From positions 682,001 through 746,000 of the forward strand of contig NZ_FONW01000002.1 in the NCBI RefSeq assembly GCF_900113005.1: 64,000 nucleotides of DNA, given 5' to 3'. The notes beneath the pieces were generated by a model. The model was given only the letters and a program-made list of their open reading frames with translations. It was not told the DNA's origin and made no database searches. Shown in pieces: positions 34,838-43,358 of the stretch (position 1 is its first letter; each line of letters starts with the position of its first letter). The position numbers and the translations under genes are program-made. The DNA is from Sunxiuqinia elliptica. GTDB lineage: Bacteria > Bacteroidota > Bacteroidia > Bacteroidales > Prolixibacteraceae.

Positions 34838-35611
34838 TTACTTGTACTCTCCGGTTACATCCGAAAGAACTTCGTAGCCTGTCTCGGTAACCAGTACGGT
34901 GTGTTCAAATTGAGCTGAAAGTTTACCGTCGCTTGTACGGGCAGTCCAGCCATCGTGTTTGTCTACACGAGTTGTTGGACGGCCTTCGTTAATCATTGGC
35001 TCAATGGTGAAGGTCATTCCCGGGCGCATCAGGTCGCCGGTGTTCTTACGCGCAATGTGATCAACCTGTGGTGCTTCGTGGAATTCAATTCCGACACCAT
35101 GTCCACAAAATTCGTAAACAACACTGTAGCGTTGTGCTTTGGCATATCGGGCGATAACAAAACCGATGTTACCGACGAAATTCCCCGGACGAACTTGTTG
35201 GATTCCCAAATCCAGACAGTGCTTGGTTGCTTCAATCAGCCGTTTGGCTTTATCTGAAGCTTCTCCGGCGGTGTACATTTTACTGGTGTCGCCAAAGTAA
35301 CCATTCAAAATGGTGGTTACATCAATGTTTAGAATGTCTCCTTCTTGCAGGATTTGTTTTTCACTTGGAATTCCGTGGCAAACGACTTCGTTGAGTGATA
35401 TGCATGTGGCTTTTGGATAACCGTTGTACCCAATGGTGGCAGGAATTGCACCATGGTCACGTACAAATTCTTCAATTTTGTTGTTCAGGAATTCGGTGCT
35501 GACACCCGGTTTTATGTAGTCTTCAATCATAATTAATGATTGTCCGGCCAACTGGCTACTCTTCCTGATTCCCTCAATTTGTTCTGGTGTTTTAATTATA
35601 ATATCACTCAT
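34838..35611 (-). CDS. map: Methionine aminopeptidase, type I
   Basis: Map removes the initiator methionine from nascent proteins with a two-metal site. The 257 residues carry the metal ligands in NIDVTTILNGYFGDTS, the HGVGIEFHE motif (His ligand), TFTIEPM (Glu) and QFEHTVLVTETG (Glu near the end). The short N-terminus without a zinc-finger extension makes it a type Ia enzyme. It is transcribed alone, divergent from the thioesterase gene. In many bacteria map sits in the ribosomal-protein cluster with secY, so this is a relocated or second copy. Confidence 0.95.
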   Translation of the reverse strand: MSDIIIKTPEQIEGIRKSSQLAGQSLIMIEDYIKPGVSTEFLNNKIEEFVRDHGAIPATIGYNGYPKATCISLNEVVCHGIPSEKQILQEGDILNIDVTTILNGYFGDTSKMYTAGEASDKAKRLIEATKHCLDLGIQQVRPGNFVGNIGFVIARYAKAQRYSVVYEFCGHGVGIEFHEAPQVDHIARKNTGDLMRPGMTFTIEPMINEGRPTTRVDKHDGWTARTSDGKLSAQFEHTVLVTETGYEVLSDVTGEYK

Positions 35612-35670
35612 TCTGTAGAAAAAATTTTCGCAAAAGTCGTAAAAGCTTCTTTATTTTCAAAGCTGAACAA

Positions 35671-35678
35671 TACTTTTG
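35671..35678 (+). promoter_or_regulatory. Bacteroidota -7 box of the thioesterase gene
   Basis: TACTTTTG matches TAnnTTTG and sits 29 bases before the ATG at 35707, a normal distance. Confidence 0.65.
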
Positions 35679-35706
35679 TCGAAAGGTTTAAAAAAAACCA
35701 GATGTC

Positions 35707-36447
35707 ATGAAGAAATTCACACAGCATTTAAGCATAGGTGCTTATCACACCAACCAATACACGCAAGTTTCAGTAAGCTCTTTATTTAATTTTATGATTG
35801 AAGCAGCTTGGCTGCATGCGCAGGTCATGGAGTGGGGCTACGAAGATTTGAAGACCAACAACATGTTTTGGGTTTTGTCGCGGGTGTATATTGAATTTGA
35901 GAACTATCCGAAGTGGCAAGATGAAATTGAGTTAGAAACCTGGTCGGCAGGAACTGATGGCATGTATGCTTACCGTGAATTTATTTTGAAGGATCAGGCT
36001 GGTGAGGTGATTTTAAGAGCCAATACAGCTTGGCTGATTCTGGATGTGGAATCGAAACGAATTTTCCGGCTTCGGGAGCTGAAAGATACGTTCCCGCGTT
36101 TGGAAGGCGTGCAGGTTTGCCGCCAGCCGAAGCGTATCAAACCTGAGGGGAGAGCCGAAGAACTGTTTTTTCAGCCGGTCCGATTTAGTGAGCTGGACAT
36201 CAACCGCCACTTCAATAGTGTCAAGTACATTGAGCGGGTGCTGGATCACTTTGGAATTGACTATTTGAATGAGCATGAGCTGGAGAGCCTGGAGGTAAAC
36301 TACCTGAAAGAAGGTTTGGCGGGAGATTGCTTGGCTGTCAATACCAAATTGTTGAACGAGCAGGCATTCTTATCAACCATCGTGCGGGAGTCGGATGATG
36401 TAGACTTATGCTGCGTAAAAACCAAGTGGCGTGCTCGAAAAAGGTAG
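35707..36447 (+). CDS. Acyl-ACP thioesterase
   Basis: This 246-residue enzyme family (FatA/FatB-like, PF01643) hydrolyses acyl-acyl carrier protein to free fatty acid in the cytoplasm. It is two tandem hotdog domains: the first includes FNFMIEAAWLHAQVMEWG and MFWVLSRVYIEFENYP, the second starts near FSELDINRHFNSVKYIERVLD. In the second domain the Asp-Asn/His cluster DINRHFN is the catalytic region. The length fits the bacterial form without the plant transit peptide. It has its own promoter and is followed by repeat arrays. Confidence 0.9.
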   Translation: MKKFTQHLSIGAYHTNQYTQVSVSSLFNFMIEAAWLHAQVMEWGYEDLKTNNMFWVLSRVYIEFENYPKWQDEIELETWSAGTDGMYAYREFILKDQAGEVILRANTAWLILDVESKRIFRLRELKDTFPRLEGVQVCRQPKRIKPEGRAEELFFQPVRFSELDINRHFNSVKYIERVLDHFGIDYLNEHELESLEVNYLKEGLAGDCLAVNTKLLNEQAFLSTIVRESDDVDLCCVKTKWRARKR

Positions 36448-36496
36448 GAGAAGAAGGAGACTGGAAACCGGATCATCTGACCACCAATTAAAAATT

Positions 36497-36531
36497 GCAG
36501 AGAGCAGAGAGCATGGGGCAAAGAGCAAAGC
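36497..36531. repeat. Heptameric intergenic array, inverted CTCTGC type
   Basis: Five units (GCAGAGA, GCAGAGA, GCATGGG, GCAAAGA, GCAAAGC) are the reverse complement of the CTCTGC-type units at 25 kb. The preceding bases (36450-36480) resemble inverted TTTCCNG-type units. Confidence 0.85.
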
Positions 36532-36554
36532 GTAATGATTGCTAACAAACTTTC

Positions 36555-36596
36555 TGATCACCGTTCACTGGGCACCGACCACTATTCCCCGATCAC
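36555..36596. repeat. Heptameric intergenic array, inverted GTG type
   Basis: Six units (TGATCAC, CGTTCAC, TGGGCAC, CGACCAC, TATTCCC, CGATCAC) are GTG-type units in reverse orientation. They end 3 bases before the miaA stop. Confidence 0.88.
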
Positions 36597-36599
36597 CAA

Positions 36600-37532
36600 T
36601 TAGCTGTTTAAAAGTTGTTGAATACGTTCCATTTTTTCTTCCAAAGGCATAAAACCATCGAGCCAGTGAATTGGCGTTCCATGCTTTTCCATACGTCGGA
36701 ACCAGGTCATCTGTCGCTTGGCAAACTGGTGAATGGCAATTTCCAGCTTGGTAAACATTTCGTCGTAGCTAAGTTCTCCAATCAGGTGAAGGGTCAGGTA
36801 CTTGTATTCCAGTCCATAATAGGTGAGCTGCTCTGGCGTTAAGCCTTTGTCAAGTAGGCGTTGCACTTCGTCAAGCATGCCATCTTCCAGGCGCTGCTTG
36901 AGTCGTTCGGTAATTCGTTTGCGACGGTTTTCACGATCAAACTTAACACCAACAATCAAGCTGTTAATTTCCGGCATCTCATTATTTAGTTCCGGATTGT
37001 CTTTCATGTAGATTTCAATTTCGATGGCGCGTAAAACCCGGCGACGGTTTTCAATATCGGTGGTATTGTGGAGCTCCGGTTTGATTGCTTTCAGCAGTTC
37101 ACTCAATTCATTCAGGCTTTTAGGCTCTAATTCAGCTCGGAGCTCATGGTTCTTGGGAACCTGGATTAATTGATAATTATTTAAAACTGCTTCGAGGTAA
37201 AGACCACTGCCTCCGCACAGTACCGGAAACTTCTGGCGGCTGGTAATATCGGAGTATGCTTCCAGAAAGGCATTGTGAAACAAATAGACATTGTACTCAA
37301 AGCCCGCATCAACAATGTCAATCAGGTGATAGGGGATCTGTTGGCCGTCAATTTCGTAATCTTCATAATCTTTGCCGGTTCCCAAATCCATTCCGCGATA
37401 AATCTGCCTTGAATCTGCCGAAATGATTTCTCCGTCAAGTAGTTTGGCAGCGTGGGCAGCAACCGTTGTTTTTCCTGAAGCGGTTGGGCCCAGAATGGTT
37501 AGCATCTGATATTTTGTTTGTTTCATCTCCAT
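36600..37532 (-). CDS. miaA: tRNA dimethylallyltransferase
   Basis: MiaA transfers a dimethylallyl group to A37 of tRNAs reading UNN codons. Walker A is GPTASGKT (15-22), followed by DSRQIYRGMDLGTGK and the DMAPP-binding/tRNA-contact GGSGLYLEAVL. The C-terminal RQMTWFRRMEK is the usual tail motif. The 310 residues are full length. The start may also be M10, nine codons in. It is divergent from the YIP1-smpB pair. Confidence 0.95.
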   Translation of the reverse strand: MEMKQTKYQMLTILGPTASGKTTVAAHAAKLLDGEIISADSRQIYRGMDLGTGKDYEDYEIDGQQIPYHLIDIVDAGFEYNVYLFHNAFLEAYSDITSRQKFPVLCGGSGLYLEAVLNNYQLIQVPKNHELRAELEPKSLNELSELLKAIKPELHNTTDIENRRRVLRAIEIEIYMKDNPELNNEMPEINSLIVGVKFDRENRRKRITERLKQRLEDGMLDEVQRLLDKGLTPEQLTYYGLEYKYLTLHLIGELSYDEMFTKLEIAIHQFAKRQMTWFRRMEKHGTPIHWLDGFMPLEEKMERIQQLLNS

Positions 37533-37558
37533 TTGTGATTAGGGTTTACAAAATAATG

Positions 37559-37566
37559 TATTTTTG
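37559..37566 (+). promoter_or_regulatory. Bacteroidota promoter of the yip1-smpB pair
   Basis: TATTTTTG matches TAnnTTTG, 20 bases before the ATG at 37586. A TTTG at 37532-37535 lies 23 bases upstream and may be the -33 element. Confidence 0.6.
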
Positions 37567-37585
37567 TAACGCAAAACCAGAGAAT

Positions 37586-38170
37586 ATGGATTTTAAAGAG
37601 AGATATCGTCAGCTTTTTTATACTTGTCGTCATGTTTTAACAGAACCCAAAAAAGTTTGGAAAGATGAAGCTGCCGGCTTAAGCCCTCAGGCTTTGTTGA
37701 AAAACTTTTATCTGCCTTTGGTTGTATTGGTTGGCCTTGGCGTTTTTTTGGGACAGCTGATTTTTAGTAGCCAGTTTTTACTAAGCTATGCCTTGGCGAA
37801 GTCGTTGCGCGAGGTGGTCAGCTACCTGTTGCAATACTTCATGGCCGTTTATTTGCTGAATGAGTTGCTGACAGGTTTTGGTGGCGAAAAAAACAAAGAG
37901 GCTGTGAGTCGATTAGTCGCCTATTCATTTTTGCCTTTCCTTTTAATGTCATTTGTGGTTGGCCTTTTCCCGGGCTTATATGCACTTGGCGTTTTAGGTC
38001 TTTATGGGATTTATTTATTTGTACAGGGAGTGAAAGAGAGTTTGGTGCTACCTTTGGAGAATCAAAATCGCTATACCATGGTTGGCTTACTGCTGATTTT
38101 TCTTATCTTCCTTCTGCTAAATGTATTTAGCTGGAAATTATTACAAGCATTCTACGGTTATGGTGCATAA
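37586..38170 (+). CDS. YIP1-family membrane protein
   Basis: The open frame begins further upstream (37466), inside the divergent miaA gene. The ATG at 37586 ([18 protein letters not shown]) fits the family and follows a good promoter box. The 194 residues have a soluble N-terminus and about five membrane segments from residue 50 onward ([16 protein letters not shown] onward). Bacterial YIP1 proteins have no established function. The end overlaps smpB by 11 bp, so the two are translated from one message. Confidence 0.78.
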   Translation: MDFKERYRQLFYTCRHVLTEPKKVWKDEAAGLSPQALLKNFYLPLVVLVGLGVFLGQLIFSSQFLLSYALAKSLREVVSYLLQYFMAVYLLNELLTGFGGEKNKEAVSRLVAYSFLPFLLMSFVVGLFPGLYALGVLGLYGIYLFVQGVKESLVLPLENQNRYTMVGLLLIFLIFLLLNVFSWKLLQAFYGYGA

Positions 38171-38618
38171 AAAACAAAACATCAATATAAAAAATAAGCG
38201 TGCGTATTTCGATTATGAAATTCTGGAGAAATTTGTTGCCGGGATCCAATTGGTGGGTACCGAAATAAAATCGATCCGGGCTAGTAAAGCATCGATCGGA
38301 GAAGCCTATTGTCGTTTTTCTCGAAATGAATTGTACGTGGTGAATATGAATATTTCGGAGTATGACTTCGGAAACATCAATAACCATGAAGCACGCCGGG
38401 ACCGCAAACTCTTGCTGAATAAAAAGGAACTTGAGAAACTGCAAAAGAAGATTAAAGAGAGTGGATTGACCATTATTCCGCTACGCTTATTTTTAAACGA
38501 TCGTGGTTTAGCCAAGCTGGAAATCGGTTTGGCCAAGGGGAAAAGAACCCACGATAAGCGCGAGACCTTGAAAGCAAAAGATGCTAAGCGCGATATGGAC
38601 CGGGCCATGAAATTCTAA
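38160..38618 (+). CDS. smpB: SsrA-binding protein
   Basis: SmpB binds tmRNA and brings it to stalled ribosomes. The ATG at 38160 gives 152 residues. The conserved start [20 protein letters not shown]-like region, [14 protein letters not shown] and the tail [20 protein letters not shown] are diagnostic. The C-terminal basic tail reads into the decoding centre. It overlaps the yip1 gene by 11 bp. No ssrA (tmRNA) gene is visible in this window. Confidence 0.96.
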   Translation: MVHKKQNINIKNKRAYFDYEILEKFVAGIQLVGTEIKSIRASKASIGEAYCRFSRNELYVVNMNISEYDFGNINNHEARRDRKLLLNKKELEKLQKKIKESGLTIIPLRLFLNDRGLAKLEIGLAKGKRTHDKRETLKAKDAKRDMDRAMKF

Positions 38619-38720
38619 ATAGCCGAAAATTCCTTTATTTTTTAATTTGACTCTTGCTTCGGATGGGGCGATTGTCGTAACTTGTAGCTTGTAATTTTAA
38701 ATATAAAATAAGTTAATGCT

Positions 38721-39698
38721 ATGAGTAAGTTTTTACCCCTAAGCTTGATCTTAGTTGTTTTAATTGCTTTTGCTGAACCAGCATCTGCCCAGGGTTTTTT
38801 GAATAAACTGAGCAAGAAGGTTCAGGATAAAATCGAACAGAAAGTCGAGAAGAAGGTTGATGATAAGATAGATGAAAAGGTAGACGAAGAGTTGGATAAA
38901 GTCTTTGAAGAACAGGAAGAGGATGATGCTGTTGATGATGCAGACCGCGATGCTGCTCGCCTTCAGAAAATGATGAAGGGTTTTGGCATGTCCGGAGAAC
39001 CCGTTCCGGTGGAGGATGATTACACTTTTGACTCGAAGTTGCAAATGCATATTGAAACCTACAACAAAGATGGAAAGCAAGAAAGTGACGGTGACTTTAT
39101 CACCTATTTAGATTCAAAAGGAAAGAACTTTGCCTATCAGTTTATCGGCGGCGATATGCAGGATAAAGGTAAAGGTATGTTTATCATGGACCTGAAAAAC
39201 AAAGCCATGATTATTCTCTCCGAAGATGAGCAAAGAGGAGAACGACTGGGTGTTGTTTATGGCTTGGATATGTCAGAAATGGATGATTGGGATGAGGAGG
39301 TATACGACGATTTGAAAGAAGATGAGGTTCCTGATATAGCCATGAGTCCTTATGTGAAGAAGACTGGCCGGACAAAATCAATTGAGGGATACAAGTGTGA
39401 AGAGTATTTGTACAATGATCCGGAAGATGAAGTTGAAGCCAGTTTTTGGATTAGTAAAGATGTGAAGATTGCGACGCGCGATTTTATGGGAACATTAATG
39501 AAGTCGGCAAGCTATTCTCATGGAATGCCATGGGGCTTTGTTATGGAGTCGGAATCGACGGATACCGAAACCGGTGAGCGTTCGATTATGCGCGTGACCG
39601 ATTTGGATACGAATGCAAATAAAAAATTTAGTCTGAGTGGCTATAAAATTACCAATATTGGGTCAATGCAAATACCCAATGTGGACGGGGAAGAATAA
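38721..39698 (+). CDS. Secreted DUF4412-like protein with charged coiled coil
   Basis: A signal peptide (about 1-23, ending ASAQ) is followed by a highly charged Lys/Asp/Glu stretch (about 28-75) with short period repeats (QKVEKKVDDKIDEKVDEELD), probably a helical stalk. The remaining 240 residues are beta-rich and resemble DUF4412, a periplasmic or secreted domain of unknown function: TKSIEGYKCEEYLYND and ASFWISKDV are the recognisable parts. It has its own terminator and no functional neighbour. Confidence 0.75.
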   Translation: MSKFLPLSLILVVLIAFAEPASAQGFLNKLSKKVQDKIEQKVEKKVDDKIDEKVDEELDKVFEEQEEDDAVDDADRDAARLQKMMKGFGMSGEPVPVEDDYTFDSKLQMHIETYNKDGKQESDGDFITYLDSKGKNFAYQFIGGDMQDKGKGMFIMDLKNKAMIILSEDEQRGERLGVVYGLDMSEMDDWDEEVYDDLKEDEVPDIAMSPYVKKTGRTKSIEGYKCEEYLYNDPEDEVEASFWISKDVKIATRDFMGTLMKSASYSHGMPWGFVMESESTDTETGERSIMRVTDLDTNANKKFSLSGYKITNIGSMQIPNVDGEE

Positions 39699-39719
39699 AC
39701 TGTTTATGCTTTTAACATG

Positions 39720-39744
39720 GGCTCTTTCGGTTACCGGAAGAGCC
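39720..39744 (+). terminator. Terminator after the DUF4412-like gene
   Basis: GGCTCTTTCGG and CCGGAAGAGCC pair across a TTA loop and are followed by six T. It sits between two convergent genes and ends five bases before the exonuclease stop. Confidence 0.88.
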
Positions 39745-39748
39745 TTTT

Positions 39749-40471
39749 TTATACCACTTGAATATTTTCCATGGGAATAATTGGTTCGCCTTTATAGCGA
39801 AGTAGCAGGTTTGCTACCGCCAGCGTATCTTTCTCACAATACCTGATGACTCGATCAATCTCACCATCTTCATAATACACCTGAGCAACCTGGCTACCAT
39901 CAATGTCATCTTTAGGAGTGGGGATGTTAAAAACGGCACAAAGCAAGTTTAAGGAGGTGTAGTTTTTGTAATCGCCAAATTTCCAGAGCTGGAGGGTATC
40001 CATGAGTTTGTCTTTTACTTCCCAGGGTTTCATGCCGGCAATGTCGAGTGCTTTGGGGAGCGGAAGTCCATTAATCAGGGTGCGGCGGGCAATGTAAGGA
40101 TAGTCAAATTCCTGCCCGTTATGTGCACAAACCCGTTTTCCGGAATGCGACATAAACTTGTTGAGCATGTCGTTGAACTGGGCGAGTAGCTTCTTCTCAT
40201 TGTCATCGTAAAATGATTTTACGCGATAAACCCGTTCGCCAAGTCGCTGGGTAACTACGCCCGCCGAAATGCAGATGATTTTTCCAAACTCAGCATAAAT
40301 ACCTGCACGCTCATAAACATCAGCAGGTGTTTGCTCTTCATTTCTGAAAAAGGTCGATTTCTTTTCCCAAAGTCCCTGGAATACTTCATCCAGTTCATCG
40401 AAATTTGGATGTTGAGGAACGGTTTCAATGTCGATAAAAAGAATGTCTTCTACATTTACTTGACTGAGCAT
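39749..40471 (-). CDS. Predicted 3'-5' exonuclease, PolB-like
   Basis: The 240-residue protein belongs to the DNA_pol_B_exo2-type RNase H-fold exonucleases. Exo I is FIDIETV (residues 13-19, DxE), exo II lies around VCAHNGQEFDYPYI, and exo III around RYCEKDTLAVANLL with the final aspartate. It has no polymerase domain. It probably trims DNA or RNA 3' ends; the exact substrate is unknown. It starts two bases after the udk stop, so the two form an operon. Confidence 0.87.
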   Translation of the reverse strand: MLSQVNVEDILFIDIETVPQHPNFDELDEVFQGLWEKKSTFFRNEEQTPADVYERAGIYAEFGKIICISAGVVTQRLGERVYRVKSFYDDNEKKLLAQFNDMLNKFMSHSGKRVCAHNGQEFDYPYIARRTLINGLPLPKALDIAGMKPWEVKDKLMDTLQLWKFGDYKNYTSLNLLCAVFNIPTPKDDIDGSQVAQVYYEDGEIDRVIRYCEKDTLAVANLLLRYKGEPIIPMENIQVV

Positions 40472-40473
40472 GA

Positions 40474-41079
40474 CTACAGGTTTTGTTTGATGAAATTGGT
40501 GAAAATATTGATGGCTACCGTATTGTTGCCTCCCTGAGGAATAATGATGTCGGCAAAGCGTTTGGTCGGCTCGATAAATTGAAGGTGACTAGGGCGAACG
40601 GTTTCTTCGTAGCGCGTTAAAACCTCTTGGACATTTCTGCCACGTTCAATAATATCACGCTGAATAACCCGGGACAAACGGACATCGGAATCACAGTCGA
40701 CGTAAGCTTTGATATCCAGCATCTTTCGTAACGAAGCATTGGATAAAACCAGGATCCCTTCCACAATCAATACGGATTTGGGACTAATGGTTCTAGTTGT
40801 TTTCTGCCGGGTACAAGTCAGGTAAGAGTAGGTTGGCTCTTCAATGCTTTGGCCGGTTTTTAGTTCGGCTAAGTGTTTGGTGAGCAAGCTGAACTCGATG
40901 GAGTCTGGATGGTCAAAGTTAATTTCTTTGCGCTCTTCCATTGGAAGGTGGCTATTGTCGCGGTAGTAAGAATCTTGCGAAATAACGGCAACCTCGTTTT
41001 GAGGGAGTTGCTCAATGATTTTTCTGACAACCGTTGTTTTCCCAGAACCGGTTCCTCCGGCAATACCAATGATGATCAT
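40474..41079 (-). CDS. udk: Uridine kinase
   Basis: Udk phosphorylates uridine and cytidine in pyrimidine salvage. Walker A is GGTGSGKT (8-15). The nucleoside-binding motifs SQDSYYRD and NFDHPDSIEF follow, then RDIIERGRNVQEVLTRYEETVRP in the lid region. At 201 residues it is the normal length. It leads a two-gene operon with the exonuclease. Confidence 0.93.
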   Translation of the reverse strand: MIIIGIAGGTGSGKTTVVRKIIEQLPQNEVAVISQDSYYRDNSHLPMEERKEINFDHPDSIEFSLLTKHLAELKTGQSIEEPTYSYLTCTRQKTTRTISPKSVLIVEGILVLSNASLRKMLDIKAYVDCDSDVRLSRVIQRDIIERGRNVQEVLTRYEETVRPSHLQFIEPTKRFADIIIPQGGNNTVAINIFTNFIKQNL

Positions 41080-41201
41080 ACAAGTTGAATTTTAAGTAAA
41101 GATAAACAAGCTTGGCTTAAAATTGGCATTTTATGGTTCCACGAAAGGAAAATGTTAACTTCGCAGACGAAAGATAAACCCTTTTTAAAAACACATTACC
41201 T

Positions 41202-41501
41202 ATGATTAACCACGTGGTTCTTTTTAAGTTAAAAGACTATCCTGAGGCTGAAAAAGAAGTTGTTTTACACAAAATTAAGTCAGCACTTGAAGGTTTGAAT
41301 GGCAAGATAGAACAACTGAAGCACTTGGAAGTGGGATTGAATTATGAGTTGAATGCAAAGTCTTATGATGTTTGCCTGATCTCGCACTTTGAAACAGTTG
41401 CCGACCTGGATATTTACCGGGTTCATCCTGAGCATTTGAAAGTCGTTGATTTAATTACTGAAGCAACAGTGGAGCGTGCTGCTGTAGATTTTGAATTTTA
41501 A
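41202..41501 (+). CDS. Dabb-family stress-responsive alpha-beta barrel protein
   Basis: The 99 residues match the Dabb pattern: an opening MINHVVLFKLKD strand and the downstream LISHFETVADLDIYRVHPEHLKV, which form a dimeric ferredoxin-like barrel. Members are stress-linked small proteins of mostly unknown role. It lies 21 bp before manA, so it shares that transcript. Confidence 0.85.
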   Translation: MINHVVLFKLKDYPEAEKEVVLHKIKSALEGLNGKIEQLKHLEVGLNYELNAKSYDVCLISHFETVADLDIYRVHPEHLKVVDLITEATVERAAVDFEF

Positions 41502-41522
41502 ATTACTTATCAAGAGAAAGAA

Positions 41523-42503
41523 ATGGAAAAATTATATCCGTTGAAATTTAAGACCCAGTACATGGATAAAATCTGGGGTGGACAAAAAGTCAGAACTCAC
41601 TTGGGAAAAGATTTCGGTAAACTGCCTAATTGTGGTGAAACCTGGGAAATTTCGGGGGTTCAGGACCACGTATCGGTTGTTAGTAACGGCTTCCTTGCCG
41701 GTAATTCGTTGGAAGAACTGATTGAAGTTTACATGGGCGATTTGGTTGGTGATAAGGTGTATGAACGATTTGGCGTAGAATTTCCTTTGCTGATCAAATT
41801 TATCGATGCCAATGATGATTTGTCCATCCAGGTGCATCCTGATGATGAATTGTCGAAAAAGCGTCACCAGGCCTTTGGTAAAACAGAGATGTGGTACGTT
41901 ATGCAGGCTGATCAGGGAGCAAAGCTGAACTTGGGGTTCAAAGAGGAATTGACCAAAGAGCAATACCTGGAAAAGTTTGAAGCTGGACAATTGATGGACA
42001 TCCTGAACTTTGAAGAAGTAAAAGAAGGAGATGTGTTGTTTATGCCAGCAGGAAGAGTACACGCCATTGGTCGTGGTGTGTTGGTTGCTGAAATTCAACA
42101 GACTTCTGATGTAACTTACCGAATTTACGACTATGAACGGAAAGACGCCGAAGGTAATGAGCGTGAATTGCATACAGAATTGGCATTGGATGCTATTGAT
42201 TTTACTGTTCCAGAATCATATAAGACCGAATACGAGGCAAAACAAAATGACTCCGTAGAGGTTGTTAAGTGCGACTATTTTACAACCAATGTGTTGGAGC
42301 TGAACCAAAAATTGGAGCGCGATTTCCACCAAGAGGATTCGTTTGTGATTTATATCTGCCTGGAAGGGGAATTGACCATTGATTTTGAGGAAGGAAGTGA
42401 ATCCGTAAAGAAAGGCGATACCGTATTGGTACCTGCTGCTTTGGAGCAATTCTTTTTAAGCCCTCAGAATTCGGATGTAAAATTGCTGGAAGTACACTTA
42501 TAA
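41523..42503 (+). CDS. manA: Mannose-6-phosphate isomerase, class I
   Basis: ManA interconverts fructose-6-phosphate and mannose-6-phosphate, supplying mannose for surface polysaccharides. The zinc site is formed by SIQVHPDDEL (about 96-105) and KTEMWYV (about 117-123), with the third ligand in PAGRVHAIG (about 175-183). The 326 residues fit the short Bacillus-like form. It follows the Dabb gene and ends at a terminator. The nearby GT-C enzymes and GH130 may use mannose chemistry, but they are not linked in an operon. Confidence 0.95.
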   Translation: MEKLYPLKFKTQYMDKIWGGQKVRTHLGKDFGKLPNCGETWEISGVQDHVSVVSNGFLAGNSLEELIEVYMGDLVGDKVYERFGVEFPLLIKFIDANDDLSIQVHPDDELSKKRHQAFGKTEMWYVMQADQGAKLNLGFKEELTKEQYLEKFEAGQLMDILNFEEVKEGDVLFMPAGRVHAIGRGVLVAEIQQTSDVTYRIYDYERKDAEGNERELHTELALDAIDFTVPESYKTEYEAKQNDSVEVVKCDYFTTNVLELNQKLERDFHQEDSFVIYICLEGELTIDFEEGSESVKKGDTVLVPAALEQFFLSPQNSDVKLLEVHL

Positions 42504-42542
42504 TATAAACCAAGAGGTAGGCAATAATTGTCTGCAACTGCT

Positions 42543-42576
42543 GGAGGTTTTCGTCGTCGAAATGGTGTGAACCTCC
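42543..42576 (+). terminator. Terminator after manA
   Basis: GGAGGTT and AACCTCC pair across a 20-base loop that itself contains a small TCGTCGTCGA hairpin. TTTTTTAAT follows at 42581. Confidence 0.65.
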
Positions 42577-42609
42577 GAAGTTTTTTAATAAGAATTAAAA
42601 CAAAAATTG

Positions 42610-43197
42610 ATGGAGATAAAAACAGCCCGCTTTGTAATGAGTAACTCGGATGTGAAAAAATGTCCTGACCCCAATAAACCTGAGTTTGCATTTATTGGTC
42701 GTTCCAATGTGGGTAAATCTTCATTGATAAATATGCTAACAGGGCAGAAGAAGTTGGCAAAAACCTCGTCACGACCAGGAAAAACACAGTTGATCAATCA
42801 TTTTCTGATAAATGAAGATTGGTTTTTGGTTGACCTGCCAGGCTATGGCTACGCCAAGGTTTCCAAGAAAAGCAAGGAAAAATTTCAGGCCTATATCGTG
42901 AATTACATCTTGCAACGTGAAAACCTATACTGCTTGTTTGTTTTGGTTGATGCGAGGCATGAACCCCAGAAAATTGATATGGAGTTTATCAATTGGCTGG
43001 GAGAAAAAGAGGTGCCATTTGCGCTTGTTTTTACGAAAGCTGATAAGCTGGGACGTACGAAATTGGATAAAAACCTAGCCGCTTATAAAGCAGAGCTTTT
43101 AAAGGATTGGGCAGAGTTGCCCCCCCTATTGGTTAGCTCGGCTGAGGCGGGAGTGGGGAAAGAAGATATCTTGTCATTTATTGAACAGAACGTTTAA
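42610..43197 (+). CDS. ysxC: Ribosome biogenesis GTPase YsxC/YihA
   Basis: This EngB-type GTPase is needed for assembly of the large ribosomal subunit. I use the ATG at 42610, one codon after a TTG. G1 is GRSNVGKS (30-37), G3 is [10 protein letters not shown], and G4 is TKADKLG. The 195 residues are a single G domain, as usual. It stands between manA and prs as its own unit. Confidence 0.95.
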   Translation: MEIKTARFVMSNSDVKKCPDPNKPEFAFIGRSNVGKSSLINMLTGQKKLAKTSSRPGKTQLINHFLINEDWFLVDLPGYGYAKVSKKSKEKFQAYIVNYILQRENLYCLFVLVDARHEPQKIDMEFINWLGEKEVPFALVFTKADKLGRTKLDKNLAAYKAELLKDWAELPPLLVSSAEAGVGKEDILSFIEQNV

Positions 43198-43312
43198 TGA
43201 AGTAAGAGTTTTGTTCTGTTATTCAGGTAGCTAACATTTTAATTGCTTGTGTTTTTTTTCATTTTTAAATAACTTAGAACAATTGCTGGTAAGGTTATTT
43301 TAAAGATTTTTT

Positions 43313-43320
43313 TACCTTTG
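43313..43320 (+). promoter_or_regulatory. Bacteroidota -7 box of prs
   Basis: TACCTTTG matches TAnnTTTG and sits 39 bases before the prs ATG. Confidence 0.7.
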
Positions 43321-43358
43321 CGCGCATTCCCAATGCTACAAAAATTAAACAAAAAAAA

